Below are positions 15,104-23,524 of a stretch of DNA of 64,000 bases, piece after piece. This DNA comes from Pleodorina starrii (taxonomy: Eukaryota > Chlorophyta > Chlorophyceae > Chlamydomonadales > Volvocaceae), in NCBI GenBank assembly GCA_030267565.1, contig BRXU01000015.1:124001-188000 (forward strand). Reading direction: 5' to 3'. The stretch's first letter is position 1; each line of letters begins with the position of its first letter. The notes below the pieces were generated by a model. That model was not told the DNA's origin and searched no databases. It saw nothing but the letters and a program-made list of their open reading frames with translations. A program made the position numbers and the translations under genes.

Positions 15104-15443
15104 GCCCAGCCTCGACCCATGGGCCCAGCCTCGACCCATGGGCCCAGCCTCGACCCATGGGCCCAGCTTCGACCCATGGGCCCAGCTTCGACCCATGAGT
15201 CCAGCTTCGACCCATGGGCCCAGCTTCGACCCATGAGTCCAGCTTCGACCCATGGGCCCAGCCTCGACCCATGGGCCCAGTCTCGACCCATGGGCCCAGC
15301 CTCGAACCAATGTGCCATGGGCCCTGCCTCGACCCATGGGCCTAGTCTCGTCCCATGCGCCCAGCCTCGACCCATGGGCCCAGTCTCGACCCATAGGCCC
15401 AGCCTCGACCCATGGGCCCAGCCTCGATCCATGGGCCCAGCCT

Positions 15444-15448
15444 CGACC
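15444..15448. repeat. Target site duplication (left) of gypsy element
   Basis: CGACC lies immediately left of the LTR and is repeated at 23525-23529 right of the other LTR. A 5-bp duplication is what Ty3/gypsy integrases make. CGACC is part of the satellite monomer, so the element landed in satellite DNA. Confidence 0.9.
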
Positions 15449-15829
15449 TGTTGTAAGCTTTAGAAATGTCCAACTGCATGGGGGCAGTTAGAACTGCCGA
15501 TTAGAGAAATGCAGAGTGCTTAAGAGCACGAGGTGAGCGGTTGTAGCGTACGGCGGTCACAGCGACCCGAACCGCAGCCAGTATCTCCAGAGTAACTCCA
15601 ATCGGAACAGACAGAACAGCTGCCAAGGACCAGTTGTCCTCAACTGTACACAGCAGATACAGTTCCCGTCTGTAACACAGCGTTACAGACCCAGCAGATA
15701 ACCGATTACGAACCCAGTCAGACGGGACGTATTCAGTTGACAGTTAGTGACAGAGAGGTAACAGACAGATGTATAGGAATTCAGCAGAATATTCCTAAGT
15801 CCAGAACACGCCAGATGCGTGATACAACA
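15449..15829 (-). repeat. 3' LTR of gypsy element
   Basis: The 381-bp repeat matches 23144-23524 at every position I compared. Its 7-bp inverted termini are TGTTGTA and TACAACA, with canonical TG...CA ends. It contains a short perfect hairpin, ctgtaac-acagc-gttacag, at 15670-15688. On the transcribed strand this hairpin presents TGTAA, the poly(A) signal used by many green algae, so it may mark the R/U5 region. That last point is inference. Confidence 0.95.
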
Positions 15830-15830
15830 A

Positions 15831-15843
15831 CTATCCCCCTTCA
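15831..15843 (-). promoter_or_regulatory. Polypurine tract of gypsy element
   Basis: On the minus strand, GAAGGGGGATAGT lies directly before the 3' LTR. This is the expected place for the plus-strand DNA primer. The pol stop codon TAG (15831-15833) lies within the tract. Confidence 0.8.
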
Positions 15844-16692
15844 GGCGGCAGCGTCCCTGCTGCACGCTTAGCTTGGAGGCGCACAGCCTCAAGTTCAGGC
15901 TTCAGATCAGGGGTAAAGTGTTTCGCAGGTTCCCAGCTGTTATGCTCAGACGAGTAGCCAGCCCATTTGACCAGCCATTCGTGCACATTGCGAAACGATT
16001 TCCCAGACCGGACGCGGCGGCAACGGTAGTCCAGCACGCGCTCAACGGACCAGAGAGGTTTCGTTTCAGACAGCCAGGCAACAGGTTCAGGCTCAGGATC
16101 CACAATCGACACAGGTTCCGCGTCGGCTGCCCGTGGCCGGTACGGTCGCAGAAGGGACACGTGGAACGTCGGGTGGACGCGCATATCAGACGGTAGGCGA
16201 AGCTCAGCAGCATTCTGACCAACCATGCGCACGACAGGAAACGGACCAACCCACCGCGGCAGCAGCTTACGAGGACCCTTCGCCAGCTTGCGAAGGTTCT
16301 TCGTGCTGAGCATCACCAGCTGCTCAGACGCGAAGGATACGTCCTTCTTGTTGCGGTTGTAGTATTCAGCAGCCCGTTGTTGCGCCGCTTCCAAGCTCGC
16401 TTTCGCTTCTGTCAGCCGGGTCACAAAGGACTGGGCGAAATGCTTAGCGGCAGGGACGTTCACGTCAAGTTCGCGCCAGATGGGCAACGCAGGGTGGAAA
16501 CCGTAGTTCAGAAAGAAGGGGCTCCGTCCCGTGCTACGATTCACAGCATTGTTCAGTGCGAACTCAGCGGCAGACAGATGGGTATCCCAAGCAGTAGGCT
16601 CTTGGCCCGCATAGTGACGCAGCATATCCCCCAGGGTGCGGTTCGTCCGCTCAGTTTGCCCGTCAGTTTGAGGATGATAAGCCGTGGACATG
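15831..16692 (-). pseudogene. pol: gypsy pol, third segment: integrase C-terminal part and chromodomain
   Basis: This frame of about 286 residues begins just after the solo LTR. Near its start is HPQTDGQTER, which carries the third acidic residue (Glu, codon near 16650) of the integrase DDE triad. A GPFPV-like segment follows, typical of gypsy integrase C-termini. At about 15905-16060 there is a chromodomain: VERVLDY, then EWLVKWAGY and NSWEP, matching the aromatic cage and WEP pattern of chromodomains that bind methylated histone tails. In chromoviruses this domain steers integration to heterochromatin. The frame is cut from the rest of integrase by the 282-bp insertion at 16693. It has no start of its own and is the tail of a single gag-pol frame ending at TAG 15831-15833. 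Confidence 0.9.
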
Positions 16693-16974
16693 TGTTGTAG
16701 TGAGATACGTAGGTAAATACCTTTGTCTCAGGCCGGCACTGCCCCGGCCACGGTATTTACTACCGTGCTCAGAATCGAATCAGAACTTAACGTTCAGTCA
16801 TCGTTCTTTCTGTGAGCAAAGACGGCTTCGAGATTCGTGATTGTCGTACAGATTCTAGAATACTCGATCAAGAGATATTCTATACTATTCGGAAGGTTCT
16901 GTTATCGGTAATTCGATAATCATAATCATATTCAATAATTCGTATAAGTACTGTGTAGCCATCACGCTACAACA
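16693..16974. mobile_element. Solo LTR nested in the integrase gene
   Basis: A 282-bp AT-richer segment begins TGTTGTAG and ends CTACAACA, an 8-bp inverted terminus, and is flanked on both sides by ACATG (16688-16692 and 16975-16979). TG...CA ends with a 5-bp duplication and no internal coding sequence are the signature of a solo LTR. The first seven bases match those of the host element's LTR, but the interior does not look related, so it comes from another family, possibly also gypsy. It breaks integrase between the second Asp and the Glu of the catalytic triad. Orientation cannot be fixed. A very small non-autonomous LTR element is an alternative. Confidence 0.85.
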
Positions 16975-18078
16975 ACATGCGTAACTTGACACCCAGCAGA
17001 TCAGACAGCGCGCCCCAAAACTTACTCGTGAATCTAGTGTCACGGTCGGATACAATATCCTTGGGAACGCCATGCAAGCGCACTACGTTATCGAAAAACA
17101 GGCGTGCGGCATGTTCAGCAGTACAGGCAGTGGTCGTGGGAGCCAGGTGCGCCATCTTAGTCAGTCGGTCAACAAAAACCGCGATAGCGTCGTATCCCCC
17201 TTCAGTTGTGGGGAGCGAGACCACAAAGTCCAAAGAGACACTGTCCCAGGGGTTGGCCGGAATCGGCAACGCTTGCAGCTGCCCGGGGGTCTTACCGGAC
17301 TGTGGTTTGTTACGCTGGCACAGATCGCACGACAGCACGTAGTCTTCCGCATCTCGGGCCAGCCGAGGCCACCAGAAGGTACGGGAGACCAACTCGCACA
17401 GGCGAGTACCGCCAGGATGCCCAGCAAGAGCCCCGTCGTGGTAATGCCGCAGGATAGTACGCCGCAGGTCGGCGTCGTTGGGCACTACGATCTGTCGAAC
17501 GCCGTGACGGGAGCGGACCCACAGGCCGTTGGACAGGGTCAGGTCAGCGACGTTACGGGGGGTCAGGAAGTAGGGATCAGCAGCAGTGGCATCCTTCAGG
17601 CGCGTAGCGAGGGCAGGGATCGTAAGAGGCTCAGGGTCCGGCGCAGGCGCAGGCACAGGCGCGGCGGGCGCAGGCGCGGCGGGCGCGGCGGGCGCGGGCG
17701 CGGCGGACGGATTGAAAGCCACCTGCCGAGCTTGACTACGCGTGACAACAGACAGAATGGCGGCGTGCAGAGAAGGGTGGCGACTGAGAGCGTCGGCAAC
17801 GTTAAGTGAGCCGGACAGATACTCCCAAGTATAGTCGAAACGCGACATATACTCAAGCCAGCGTGCCTGGCGCCGGTTCAGGGTCGGCACGCCTTGCAGG
17901 AACGTAAGGGGCTTATGGTCAGTCTTAAGAGTGAAATGGCGGCCTTCAAGGTAGCAGCGCCACTCTTTCAGAGCGTGCAGAACAGCAAGCAGTTCCTGTT
18001 CCCCAGTGGTGTAGCGGGTCTCAGCGCCGGACAGCTTCTTGCTGGTGAAGGCGACAGGGTGACCCTCTTGCAGCAGAA
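16975..18078 (-). pseudogene. pol: gypsy pol, second segment: RNase H C-terminal part and integrase N-terminal part
   Basis: The frame is open from the SINE junction to the solo LTR. The first part finishes RNase H: EQELLAVLHALKEWR with the conserved Glu, then TDHKPL with a conserved Asp, and the usual NVADALSRH end of gypsy RNase H. An Ala/Pro-rich linker follows, then the integrase zinc-binding HHCC module (HYHDGALAGHPG, then SCDLCQ). The catalytic core has the first Asp in SLDFV (near 17230) and the second in SDRDTRF (near 17046). The spacing from the second Asp to the Glu beyond the insertion is about 36 codons once the 287 inserted bases are discounted, the usual D,D35E arrangement. Both ends are insertion junctions, so this is an interior slice of pol. 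Confidence 0.9.
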
Positions 18079-18421
18079 GAGAGAGAGATTGTTACAGTTG
18101 TACGGTATGGCCCCATTCTCCTCTGGGCACCATCCGCACCACAGAACCTTCCAGACGATCCTCATTGGACAACTGGGATAGCTCTGCCTTCTAGGGCGGA
18201 CCTCATCCATTCACCCAATCTACCACCGAGACAGAGGGTTCAGCGATCGCCACCACTCAATCGTGTGAATCCTGGCCAATCAACTCGGCCACCAACTCCA
18301 CTCATAGCAGCTAGCCATAATCTCACACCCAGCGGTAGCCGGGGGTCTCCACAGGGATCGAACCTGTGACCTCGAATGTCCTAAGACCATGAGGTGTCAC
18401 TAGACCAGACCTGCAGCAGAA
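18069..18421 (-). mobile_element. tRNA-derived SINE inserted in RNase H, with 10-bp TSD
   Basis: The SINE body is 18079-18411 on the minus strand, flanked by perfect 10-bp duplications tgcagcagaa at 18069-18078 and 18412-18421. Its 5' end is tRNA-like: GGTCT at the start can pair with AGACC about 65 nt later, TGGTCTAGTG resembles a pol III A box, and GGTTCGATCCC is a good B box within a T-arm (ACAGG/CCTGT). About 270 nt of unrelated body follows and a short (TC)n tail. The same family occurs four times at 26289-34371 with nearly the same sequence. The insertion brings an in-frame TAG about 10 codons into the SINE. Confidence 0.93.
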
Positions 18422-20636
18422 CAGCGCCAGTGCCGTACAGGGAAGCGTCAGTGATAACTTCGACACGGTACGACAGGGACGGGTCAGGAAACCGCAGCAT
18501 GACATCGTCAGCAACAGCACGCTTAAGCTCATCAAAAGCCTTCTGACATTCAGGAGTCCAGGCGTCAGCAGATGAGAAAGCACCCTTACGAGTCAGGTTG
18601 GTCAGCGGCGCAGCAGTAATGGAGTAACGCGAAATGAACTTGCGAAAGTAGTTGGTCAGCCCCAAAAATTTACGCAGTTCCTGCAGATTCGCGGGAGCGG
18701 GCCAGTTGCGGACCGCAGCAGACTTGCGCGGGTCCATGCGAATACCGTCAGCAGAAACGATATGCCCCAGATACTCCACCTGAGGTTGTACCCAGTGGCA
18801 CTTAGACTTCTTCGCGTACAGCTGCTCGCGCCGAAGAACCTCAAAGACAGAACGAAGGTGCTGCAAGTGCTCCTCGCGGGTGCGGGAGTAGATCAGAATG
18901 TCGTCCAAGTAGCACACAACGAACTTATCCAGAAAAGGCCTGAAAATACGGTTCATAACAGCTTGAAACGTAGCAGGTGCGTTAACCAGACCAAAGCTCA
19001 GTACGGTGTATTCGTAATGGCCAAAGGGCGTACGGAAAGCAGTTTTCGCAATATCAGAATCAGCAATGCGAATTTGATTGTAGCCCTGTTGCAGATCAAT
19101 AGAACTAAAGTATGCAGCGCCGCGCAGCTTATCCAGCAGGTCATCAACGCGCGGCAGCGGATACTTGTTCTTAACAGTAACAGCGTTCAGTCCCCGATAG
19201 TCAATGCACATGCGGAGACCACCATCCTTTTTGCCCACAAACAGGATAGGCGCAGAGTAGGGCGAGGTGCTAGGGCGAATCATACCCTTAGCCAGCAGAT
19301 CAGTCACTTGCCGTTTAACCTCGTCCAACTCCAGAGGACTCAGCCGGTACATAGGACGCGAGACAGGTTGCGCGCCAGGTTCCAGCGGGATGGTGTGGTC
19401 GACAGGACGCATGGGCGGCAGACCAGGGATATCACGGAAGAGATCTGCGTATTCTTCCAACAGAGCAGCGACTGCAGGGTCTTGTTCAGTAGAAGGGTCA
19501 ACTGCGGCGTTGAGGCGCAGCTTTGGCTGAACAAGCACAGCATGGGCACCTTTGCGAAGCAAACGCGCAGCGGCCTTGCGCCCTATAGGCTCAGGTTCGG
19601 CACGCTGACAAAGCGCAGCAACAGCAAAATTCACAGAAGGTGCCGCGGCGGCAGTAGGCGCAGGCGAGTCAAGCAACGGGACTTTGTACTGCCGCACCCC
19701 GTGCCGCAGAAACAGGGCACGCTTGCCGTAATCCAACAAGGCAGCGTGTTGCGACATGGTGCCCGAACCCAGAATGAACGGTGCCGCATCAGTAAGTTCA
19801 GCAAGTACGTAGGGTTTCAGCGTGACGTGCAGCGAGCCGAGCGCGACGCGCAACGACACCTCCCCTAGAATGCGGTTGCGCCCCCCATCAGCAAGGGTGA
19901 CATGAGACCAAGTGCTGTCCCGCAACGGCAAACCCAGTTGGCGTACCACAGATTCAGAGACGAAATCATGACTCGCGCCGGAGTCGACCAGGGCCTTGAG
20001 AGGCAGACCAGCCGAAGTCAGCTGAACCAACGGGAGATGATCGCCTGAAATGGAAGAAAGGACTGGCAGGGAAAGAGAAGACAGGAAAGGGATGCTGGCG
20101 ATCGCCGGAGCTGCAGACGGCGCGTCATACCAGACGTCGACAGAGTACGGCAACGGCGGTAGAAGTACGGGAGAACCGCTGAGGTCAAGCCCGTTGAACA
20201 GCTGACTACCAAGACCGAACCGGTGAACCTTGCGAAGTCCAGGGAGAAGGTCGGCTGCTTTACGCTCAAGGTACGAAGGCAACAAAATGCAAGCAGCTGT
20301 ATCAGGGCGCTGACGCTTGCAAGCACGGTAGTGGGCTAGCTGAAGCTGCAGCGCGCGCAGTGAAGAGGGGACAAACAGAACAGTGTGACCACCCAGTTGG
20401 GCCGAAGACAAAGAACGATTGCACGGCGCGAACAGATTACACAGCTCGCGCGCCTCTCCAAAGCCGGCACGCACAGTGCGCGCGTCAAAAGAGATGCAAC
20501 GTCCCAGCAGTCCTTCCAGCTCAGCCAACACAGCAGGCGTCACAGCGCGCGCGGCACGGAAACGACAGAGTTCCGGCGCGGCGGCAGCAGCAGCAGACCC
20601 AGGAGGCAGTCCCTCAGAACCAGCCTGGGCAGCCCG
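18422..20636 (-). pseudogene. pol: gypsy pol, first segment: protease, reverse transcriptase, start of RNase H
   Basis: This segment begins immediately after the gag UGA and in the same frame. No ATG is needed; a GTG at 20543 is only the first NTG-type codon. Counting from that GTG, the aspartic protease active site LVDSGAS is at about 185-191. The reverse transcriptase spans about 395-580, with [16 protein letters not shown] and the catalytic YLDD at 545-548. The connection region follows. RNase H starts at about 695 with VITDAS (catalytic Asp 699). Coding sequence stops at the SINE, where about 10 foreign codons precede a TAG. Length and domain order are normal for a gypsy pol up to the break. 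Protease and RT look intact, so truncated products with RT activity are conceivable. Confidence 0.93.
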
Positions 20637-20639
20637 TCA
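20637..20639 (-). promoter_or_regulatory. In-frame UGA between gag and pol, candidate readthrough site
   Basis: On the minus strand the context is GGC AAG GGG AAC TGA CGG GCT. The codons after TGA stay open for 31 codons to the GTG at 20543, and onward through protease and RT in the same frame as gag. UGA followed by CGG is a known leaky context in some plant RNA viruses (tobra-, furo- and pecluviruses). I infer that gag-pol is made by stop-codon suppression. A simple nonsense mutation (for example CGA to TGA) in a once continuous gag-pol frame is the alternative. Confidence 0.6.
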
Positions 20640-22766
20640 GTTCCCCTTGCCCCGGTTGTTCCCGCGCTTGCCCTTGGCCTTGCCGTCCCCGCTACCCCCC
20701 GCAGCAGCAGCAGCAGCGTCATTCTCAGCCTTGCGGCGCAGCCAGGCCGGGTTGGAGCAGGCGGAGACGCCGTGGGTCTTCGCGCCACAAGCCAGGCAGC
20801 GGTTGTTCTCCTTGCGCCAGAGGTATATGGACATCTGACAGCCGAACTTGGTCATGGCGCCAGACGGCGCCGGAGGCGGCGGGTCGTTGTCGGCAGCGGC
20901 AGCAGCGAGGGAAGCGCGCCGAGAAGCGGGCTTCTTGCGACGGACCTCCTGGAAGTCCGGGGAGGCAGGGTGCGCCGCGGCAGCAGTCGGCGACCCAACA
21001 GCGGACGACGGCCCAGCAGCACCGCCGACGCGCCGACGCTTGGCAGCGTCGGCGGTGCTGCTGGGCCGTCGTCCGCTGTTGGGTCGCCGACTGCTGCCGC
21101 GGCGCACCCTGCCTCCCCGGACTTCCAGGAGGTCCGTCGCAAGAAGCCCGCTTCTCGGCGCGCTTCCCTCGCTGCTGCCGCTGCCGACAACGACCCGCCG
21201 CCTCCGGCGCCGTCTGGCGCCATGACCAAGTTCGGCTGTCAGATGTCCATATACCTCTGGCGCAAGGAGAACAACCGCTGCCTGGCTTGTGGCGCGAAGA
21301 CCCACGGCGTCTCCGCCTGCTCCAACCCGGCCTGGCTGCGCCGCAAGGCTGAGAATGACGCTGCTGCTGCTGCTGCGGGGGGTAGCGGGGACGCCGTGGG
21401 TCTTCGCACCACAAGCCAGGCAGCGGTTGTTCTCCTTGCGCCAGAGGTATATGGACATCTGACAGCCGAACTTGGTCATGGCGCCAGACGGCGCCGGAGG
21501 CGGCGGGTCGTTGTCGGCAGCGGCAGCAGCGAGGGAAGCGCGCCGAGAAGCGGGCTTCTTGCGACGGACCTCCTGGAAGTCCGGGGAGGCAGGGTGCGCC
21601 GCGGCAGCAGTCGGCGACCCAACAGCGGACGACGGCCCAGCAGCACCGCCGACGCGCCGACGCTTGGCAGCGGCGTCCTCCTCCTCGACCTCCTGAACAG
21701 ACAGAAAGTTAAATCGGGCAGAAGGCGAACGGGCTTGTTTAGCAGCTTCAAGTTGACGCTCTTTGCGGAGCGCGTAAGCGGCCATGTCGTAGTAAGAGCT
21801 GAAGGTCTTCTTCGCACAGTACTCATACAGGACATCAGACAGGCCATGGTGAAACCAGAATCTACGCTCGCCGTCAGCAAACTCAGGAATGGCAGTGATA
21901 AGAGCCTCAAAGCGCGCTTGGTACGAAGCAACGGCCTCGGTCGTACGCATGCGGTAACGACCAGTGGACAGTTTCTGCCGAGCCTCTTGCTCGCGAGACT
22001 GAACTTGCGGAGCAAAACGAGCAAGCAATGCAGCGAGCAAAGCGTCAGAGGTATAGCCGCTAGTCTGCGCTAAGGTCCACTCATCGTGATAGCGCTTAGC
22101 CAAACCGTCAAGGGCTGAACCAAGAAACAGACAGCGAACCTCATCAATATGACCACCTTTTACCAAAGGAAAGAACTTCTTGACGTCCCGGACAAAGACG
22201 CGAGTAGCATCGGCAGCGGCCCGGACGTTAAGCTTGCCTTCAATCGGGATATTCAGCTTAGGTGGAGGCACATTAAGTTTAAGTACCTCGTCAGTATCGG
22301 TGGCCATGGGCGCGACGCCAGCAGCAGCGTTAGCCCGGATTGCAGCAGCAGCAGCAGAGTGAACGCGAGCAGCAGCAGCGTTCTCGCGAACAGCAGCGTT
22401 GTTCACGTGGGTCTCAGCAGCGACGTGGGCCCCAGCAGCAGCAGTTGCGGTGGCGGCCACGATGCGACCTGAAAGACGGCGCCGAGGGCGAAGGTTCAGC
22501 ACATGGTCAGGTAAATACTGCCTCAGGTTAAAAGGATCCTCAAGGTCAGAATCAACGTCCTCAGCAGCGCAGCCAGCAGTCGGCGGGTCAGTAACAGCAG
22601 TTGGGTCAGAACGCGCTGCATCGGTAGGGACAGCAGGGTCCCTAGCAAGCGCAGTCAGTGCAGCCGCAGCAGCAGCGGCAGCAGCATCAACTCCTTCTTC
22701 ATTCTCATGCTGAGGTGAAGCAGGAACATATGGGTTGCCGTCGGCGTCAAGCAGGACACCGGACAT
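20637..22766 (-). CDS. gag: gypsy gag polyprotein with rearranged C-terminal part
   Basis: The frame has 709 residues if it starts at the ATG at 22766-22764 (MSGVLLDADG). A TTG nine bases upstream is in frame, but a stop precedes that. Residues 25-150 are Ala-rich and low in complexity. About 185-345 resembles a Retrotrans_gag capsid domain (VRDVKKFFPLV, LFLGSALDGLAKRYHDEW, Arg/Gln-rich helices). The C-terminal part should hold one CX2CX4HX4C zinc knuckle (CLACGAKTHGVSAC), but here the region is present direct, inverted, then direct. One intact knuckle survives near the C-terminus. An upstream copy keeps the CX2CX4H part and then runs into antisense sequence. The extra 624 bp equals 208 codons, so the frame stays open. 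The basic Lys/Gly/Arg tail ends at the UGA. Gag packages the element's RNA in virus-like particles. Confidence 0.88.
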   Translation of the reverse strand: MSGVLLDADGNPYVPASPQHENEEGVDAAAAAAAAALTALARDPAVPTDAARSDPTAVTDPPTAGCAAEDVDSDLEDPFNLRQYLPDHVLNLRPRRRLSGRIVAATATAAAGAHVAAETHVNNAAVRENAAAARVHSAAAAAIRANAAAGVAPMATDTDEVLKLNVPPPKLNIPIEGKLNVRAAADATRVFVRDVKKFFPLVKGGHIDEVRCLFLGSALDGLAKRYHDEWTLAQTSGYTSDALLAALLARFAPQVQSREQEARQKLSTGRYRMRTTEAVASYQARFEALITAIPEFADGERRFWFHHGLSDVLYEYCAKKTFSSYYDMAAYALRKERQLEAAKQARSPSARFNFLSVQEVEEEDAAAKRRRVGGAAGPSSAVGSPTAAAAHPASPDFQEVRRKKPASRRASLAAAAADNDPPPPAPSGAMTKFGCQMSIYLWRKENNRCLACGAKTHGVPATPRSSSSSVILSLAAQPGRVGAGGDAVGLRATSQAAVVLLAPEVYGHLTAELGHGARRRRRRRVVVGSGSSEGSAPRSGLLATDLLEVRGGRVRRGSSRRPNSGRRPSSTADAAKRRRVGGAAGPSSAVGSPTAAAAHPASPDFQEVRRKKPASRRASLAAAAADNDPPPPAPSGAMTKFGCQMSIYLWRKENNRCLACGAKTHGVSACSNPAWLRRKAENDAAAAAAGGSGDGKAKGKRGNNRGKGN
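20684..21672. repeat. Fold-back triplication inside gag (direct-inverted-direct)
   Basis: The segment 20684-21031 is repeated in reverse complement at 21046-21393, with only 14 bases between the arms (21032-21045). The segment 20767-21048 then appears again in the original orientation at 21391-21672, an offset of exactly 624 bp. The copies are almost identical; one clear difference is cgcgcc at about 20783 versus cgcacc at about 21407. This looks like two template switches during replication or reverse transcription. The near-perfect 348-bp arms could fold into a long hairpin in RNA or single-stranded DNA. Confidence 0.92.
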
Positions 22767-23082
22767 GACGGGCAACGACAGTCAGTAACCGCGCACCCAA
22801 GCAAGTAGCCGCTCGAGCGACCACGACCTCGTCAGAGACGAAGTCCAGCAGGGTCTCTGGGTCGAGTGGTGCAGTCTGGACCTCCTGGTCGACAGTGGTC
22901 TTAGACGGCCCAGCAGCGCCGCCAGCGACAGTGGGTTGCTCTGCAACAGCTAAGGAAAGTTAGGCTAAAGAAAGCCCAGCAGGGCCAGTAAGGAGGCTGG
23001 GAAGTTACAAACCTTCAGCAGCCGCCCGCAGAAGGTCAACGACCATAGCGTCGTCTACGGAACCGAAGACTAGTTCGCTCAT
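22747..23082 (-). CDS. Possible small spliced ORF upstream of gag (ORF0), 87 codons
   Basis: An ATG at 23082-23080 opens MSELVFGSVDDAMVVDLLR. After 70 nt there is a GT donor (GAAG|GTTTGTAAC at 23012), and 72 nt later an acceptor after TTGCAG (22941). Joining exon 23082-23013 to exon 22940-22747 gives 87 codons ending in TGA at 22749-22747. The stop lies 17 nt past the gag ATG, in a different frame. Without splicing the frame closes after 25 codons. The second exon would be acidic (DPETLLDFVSDEVVV). I recognise no family. The splice sites are only plausible, and the leader may simply be non-coding. Confidence 0.35.
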
Positions 23083-23124
23083 TGTCGCGATGTTGTCAAG
23101 ATGTGAACAGCGGCAAGGGCCAGT

Positions 23125-23140
23125 GCCCGTCTCGATACCA
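23125..23140 (-). promoter_or_regulatory. Primer binding site (PBS) of gypsy element
   Basis: Three bases after the 5' LTR on the minus strand is TGGTATCGAGACGGGC. TGG complements a tRNA CCA end. The first seven bases match the initiator-Met type PBS (TGGTATC), but the following bases differ from the common plant initiator, so the primer tRNA is uncertain. Confidence 0.75.
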
Positions 23141-23143
23141 ACT

Positions 23144-23524
23144 TGTTGTAAGCTTTAGAAATGTCCAACTGCATGGGGGCAGTTAGAACTGCCGATTAGA
23201 GAAATGCAGAGTGCTTAAGAGCACGAGGTGAGCGGTTGTAGCGTACGGCGGTCACAGCGACCCGAACCGCAGCCAGTATCTCCAGAGTAACTCCAATCGG
23301 AACAGACAGAACAGCTGCCAAGGACCAGTTGTCCTCAACTGTACACAGCAGATACAGTTCCCGTCTGTAACACAGCGTTACAGACCCAGCAGATAACCGA
23401 TTACGAACCCAGTCAGACGGGACGTATTCAGTTGACAGTTAGTGACAGAGAGGTAACAGACAGATGTATAGGAATTCAGCAGAATATTCCTAAGTCCAGA
23501 ACACGCCAGATGCGTGATACAACA
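23144..23524 (-). repeat. 5' LTR of gypsy element
   Basis: This 381-bp copy is identical by eye to 15449-15829. For this minus-strand element it is the promoter-bearing LTR. The right target duplication CGACC follows at 23525-23529 and satellite resumes at once. Confidence 0.95.

Larger units (their letters stand above)
1..15448. repeat. 19-bp satellite array, left block
   Basis: The block is head-to-tail copies of a 19-bp monomer, consensus cccatgggcccagcctcga. Each copy contains an NcoI site (ccatgg), an ApaI site (gggccc) and one CpG inside tcga. Common variants are catgag, catagg, cagcttcga, cagtctcga and tcaaacc. Three length-variant marker monomers recur: an 18-bp form with aggcctttgggcc (first at 421), a 27-bp form with aaccaatgtgcc (first near 37), and a 27-bp form with an extra gagccctc (first near 1010). 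The consensus has no stop in any of the six frames, so it yields long frames of 19-residue repeats on both strands. I see no gene here. The array is cut at 15448 by a retrotransposon. Confidence 0.97.
15449..23524 (-). mobile_element. Ty3/gypsy chromodomain LTR retrotransposon (chromovirus-like)
   Basis: This is an 8076-bp element on the minus strand with 381-bp LTRs that begin TGTTGTA and end TACAACA, flanked by a CGACC duplication. In transcription order it has the 5' LTR, a tRNA primer site, a leader, gag with a zinc knuckle, an in-frame UGA, then pol with protease, reverse transcriptase, RNase H, integrase and a C-terminal chromodomain, a polypurine tract and the 3' LTR. That order (RT before integrase) defines Ty3/gypsy, and the chromodomain points to the chromovirus lineage. 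It is interrupted by a SINE in RNase H and a solo LTR in integrase, so this copy cannot make intact pol. The two LTRs look identical by eye, indicating a young insertion. Confidence 0.96.

Noticed and set aside
249..15448. Very long open frames (up to about 1000 codons) on both strands in the left satellite
   Set aside because: They are products of a stop-free 19-bp monomer, all frames are equally open, and duplication units are not multiples of 3. Nothing marks one strand or frame as coding.
1..15448. CRISPR array
   Set aside because: The 19-bp repeats are directly adjacent with no unique spacers, in a eukaryotic context.
17072..17809. 245-codon plus-strand frame in the gypsy element
   Set aside because: Antisense shadow of integrase and its Ala/Pro linker; the minus strand carries recognised domains.
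18762..19868. 368-codon plus-strand frame
   Set aside because: Antisense of the protease-RT region, without domains of its own.
20385..22073. 562-codon plus-strand frame containing a CCHC-like motif
   Set aside because: It reads the inverted arm of the gag triplication, so it contains genuine gag residues in the wrong context. It is a by-product of the fold-back, not a separate gene.
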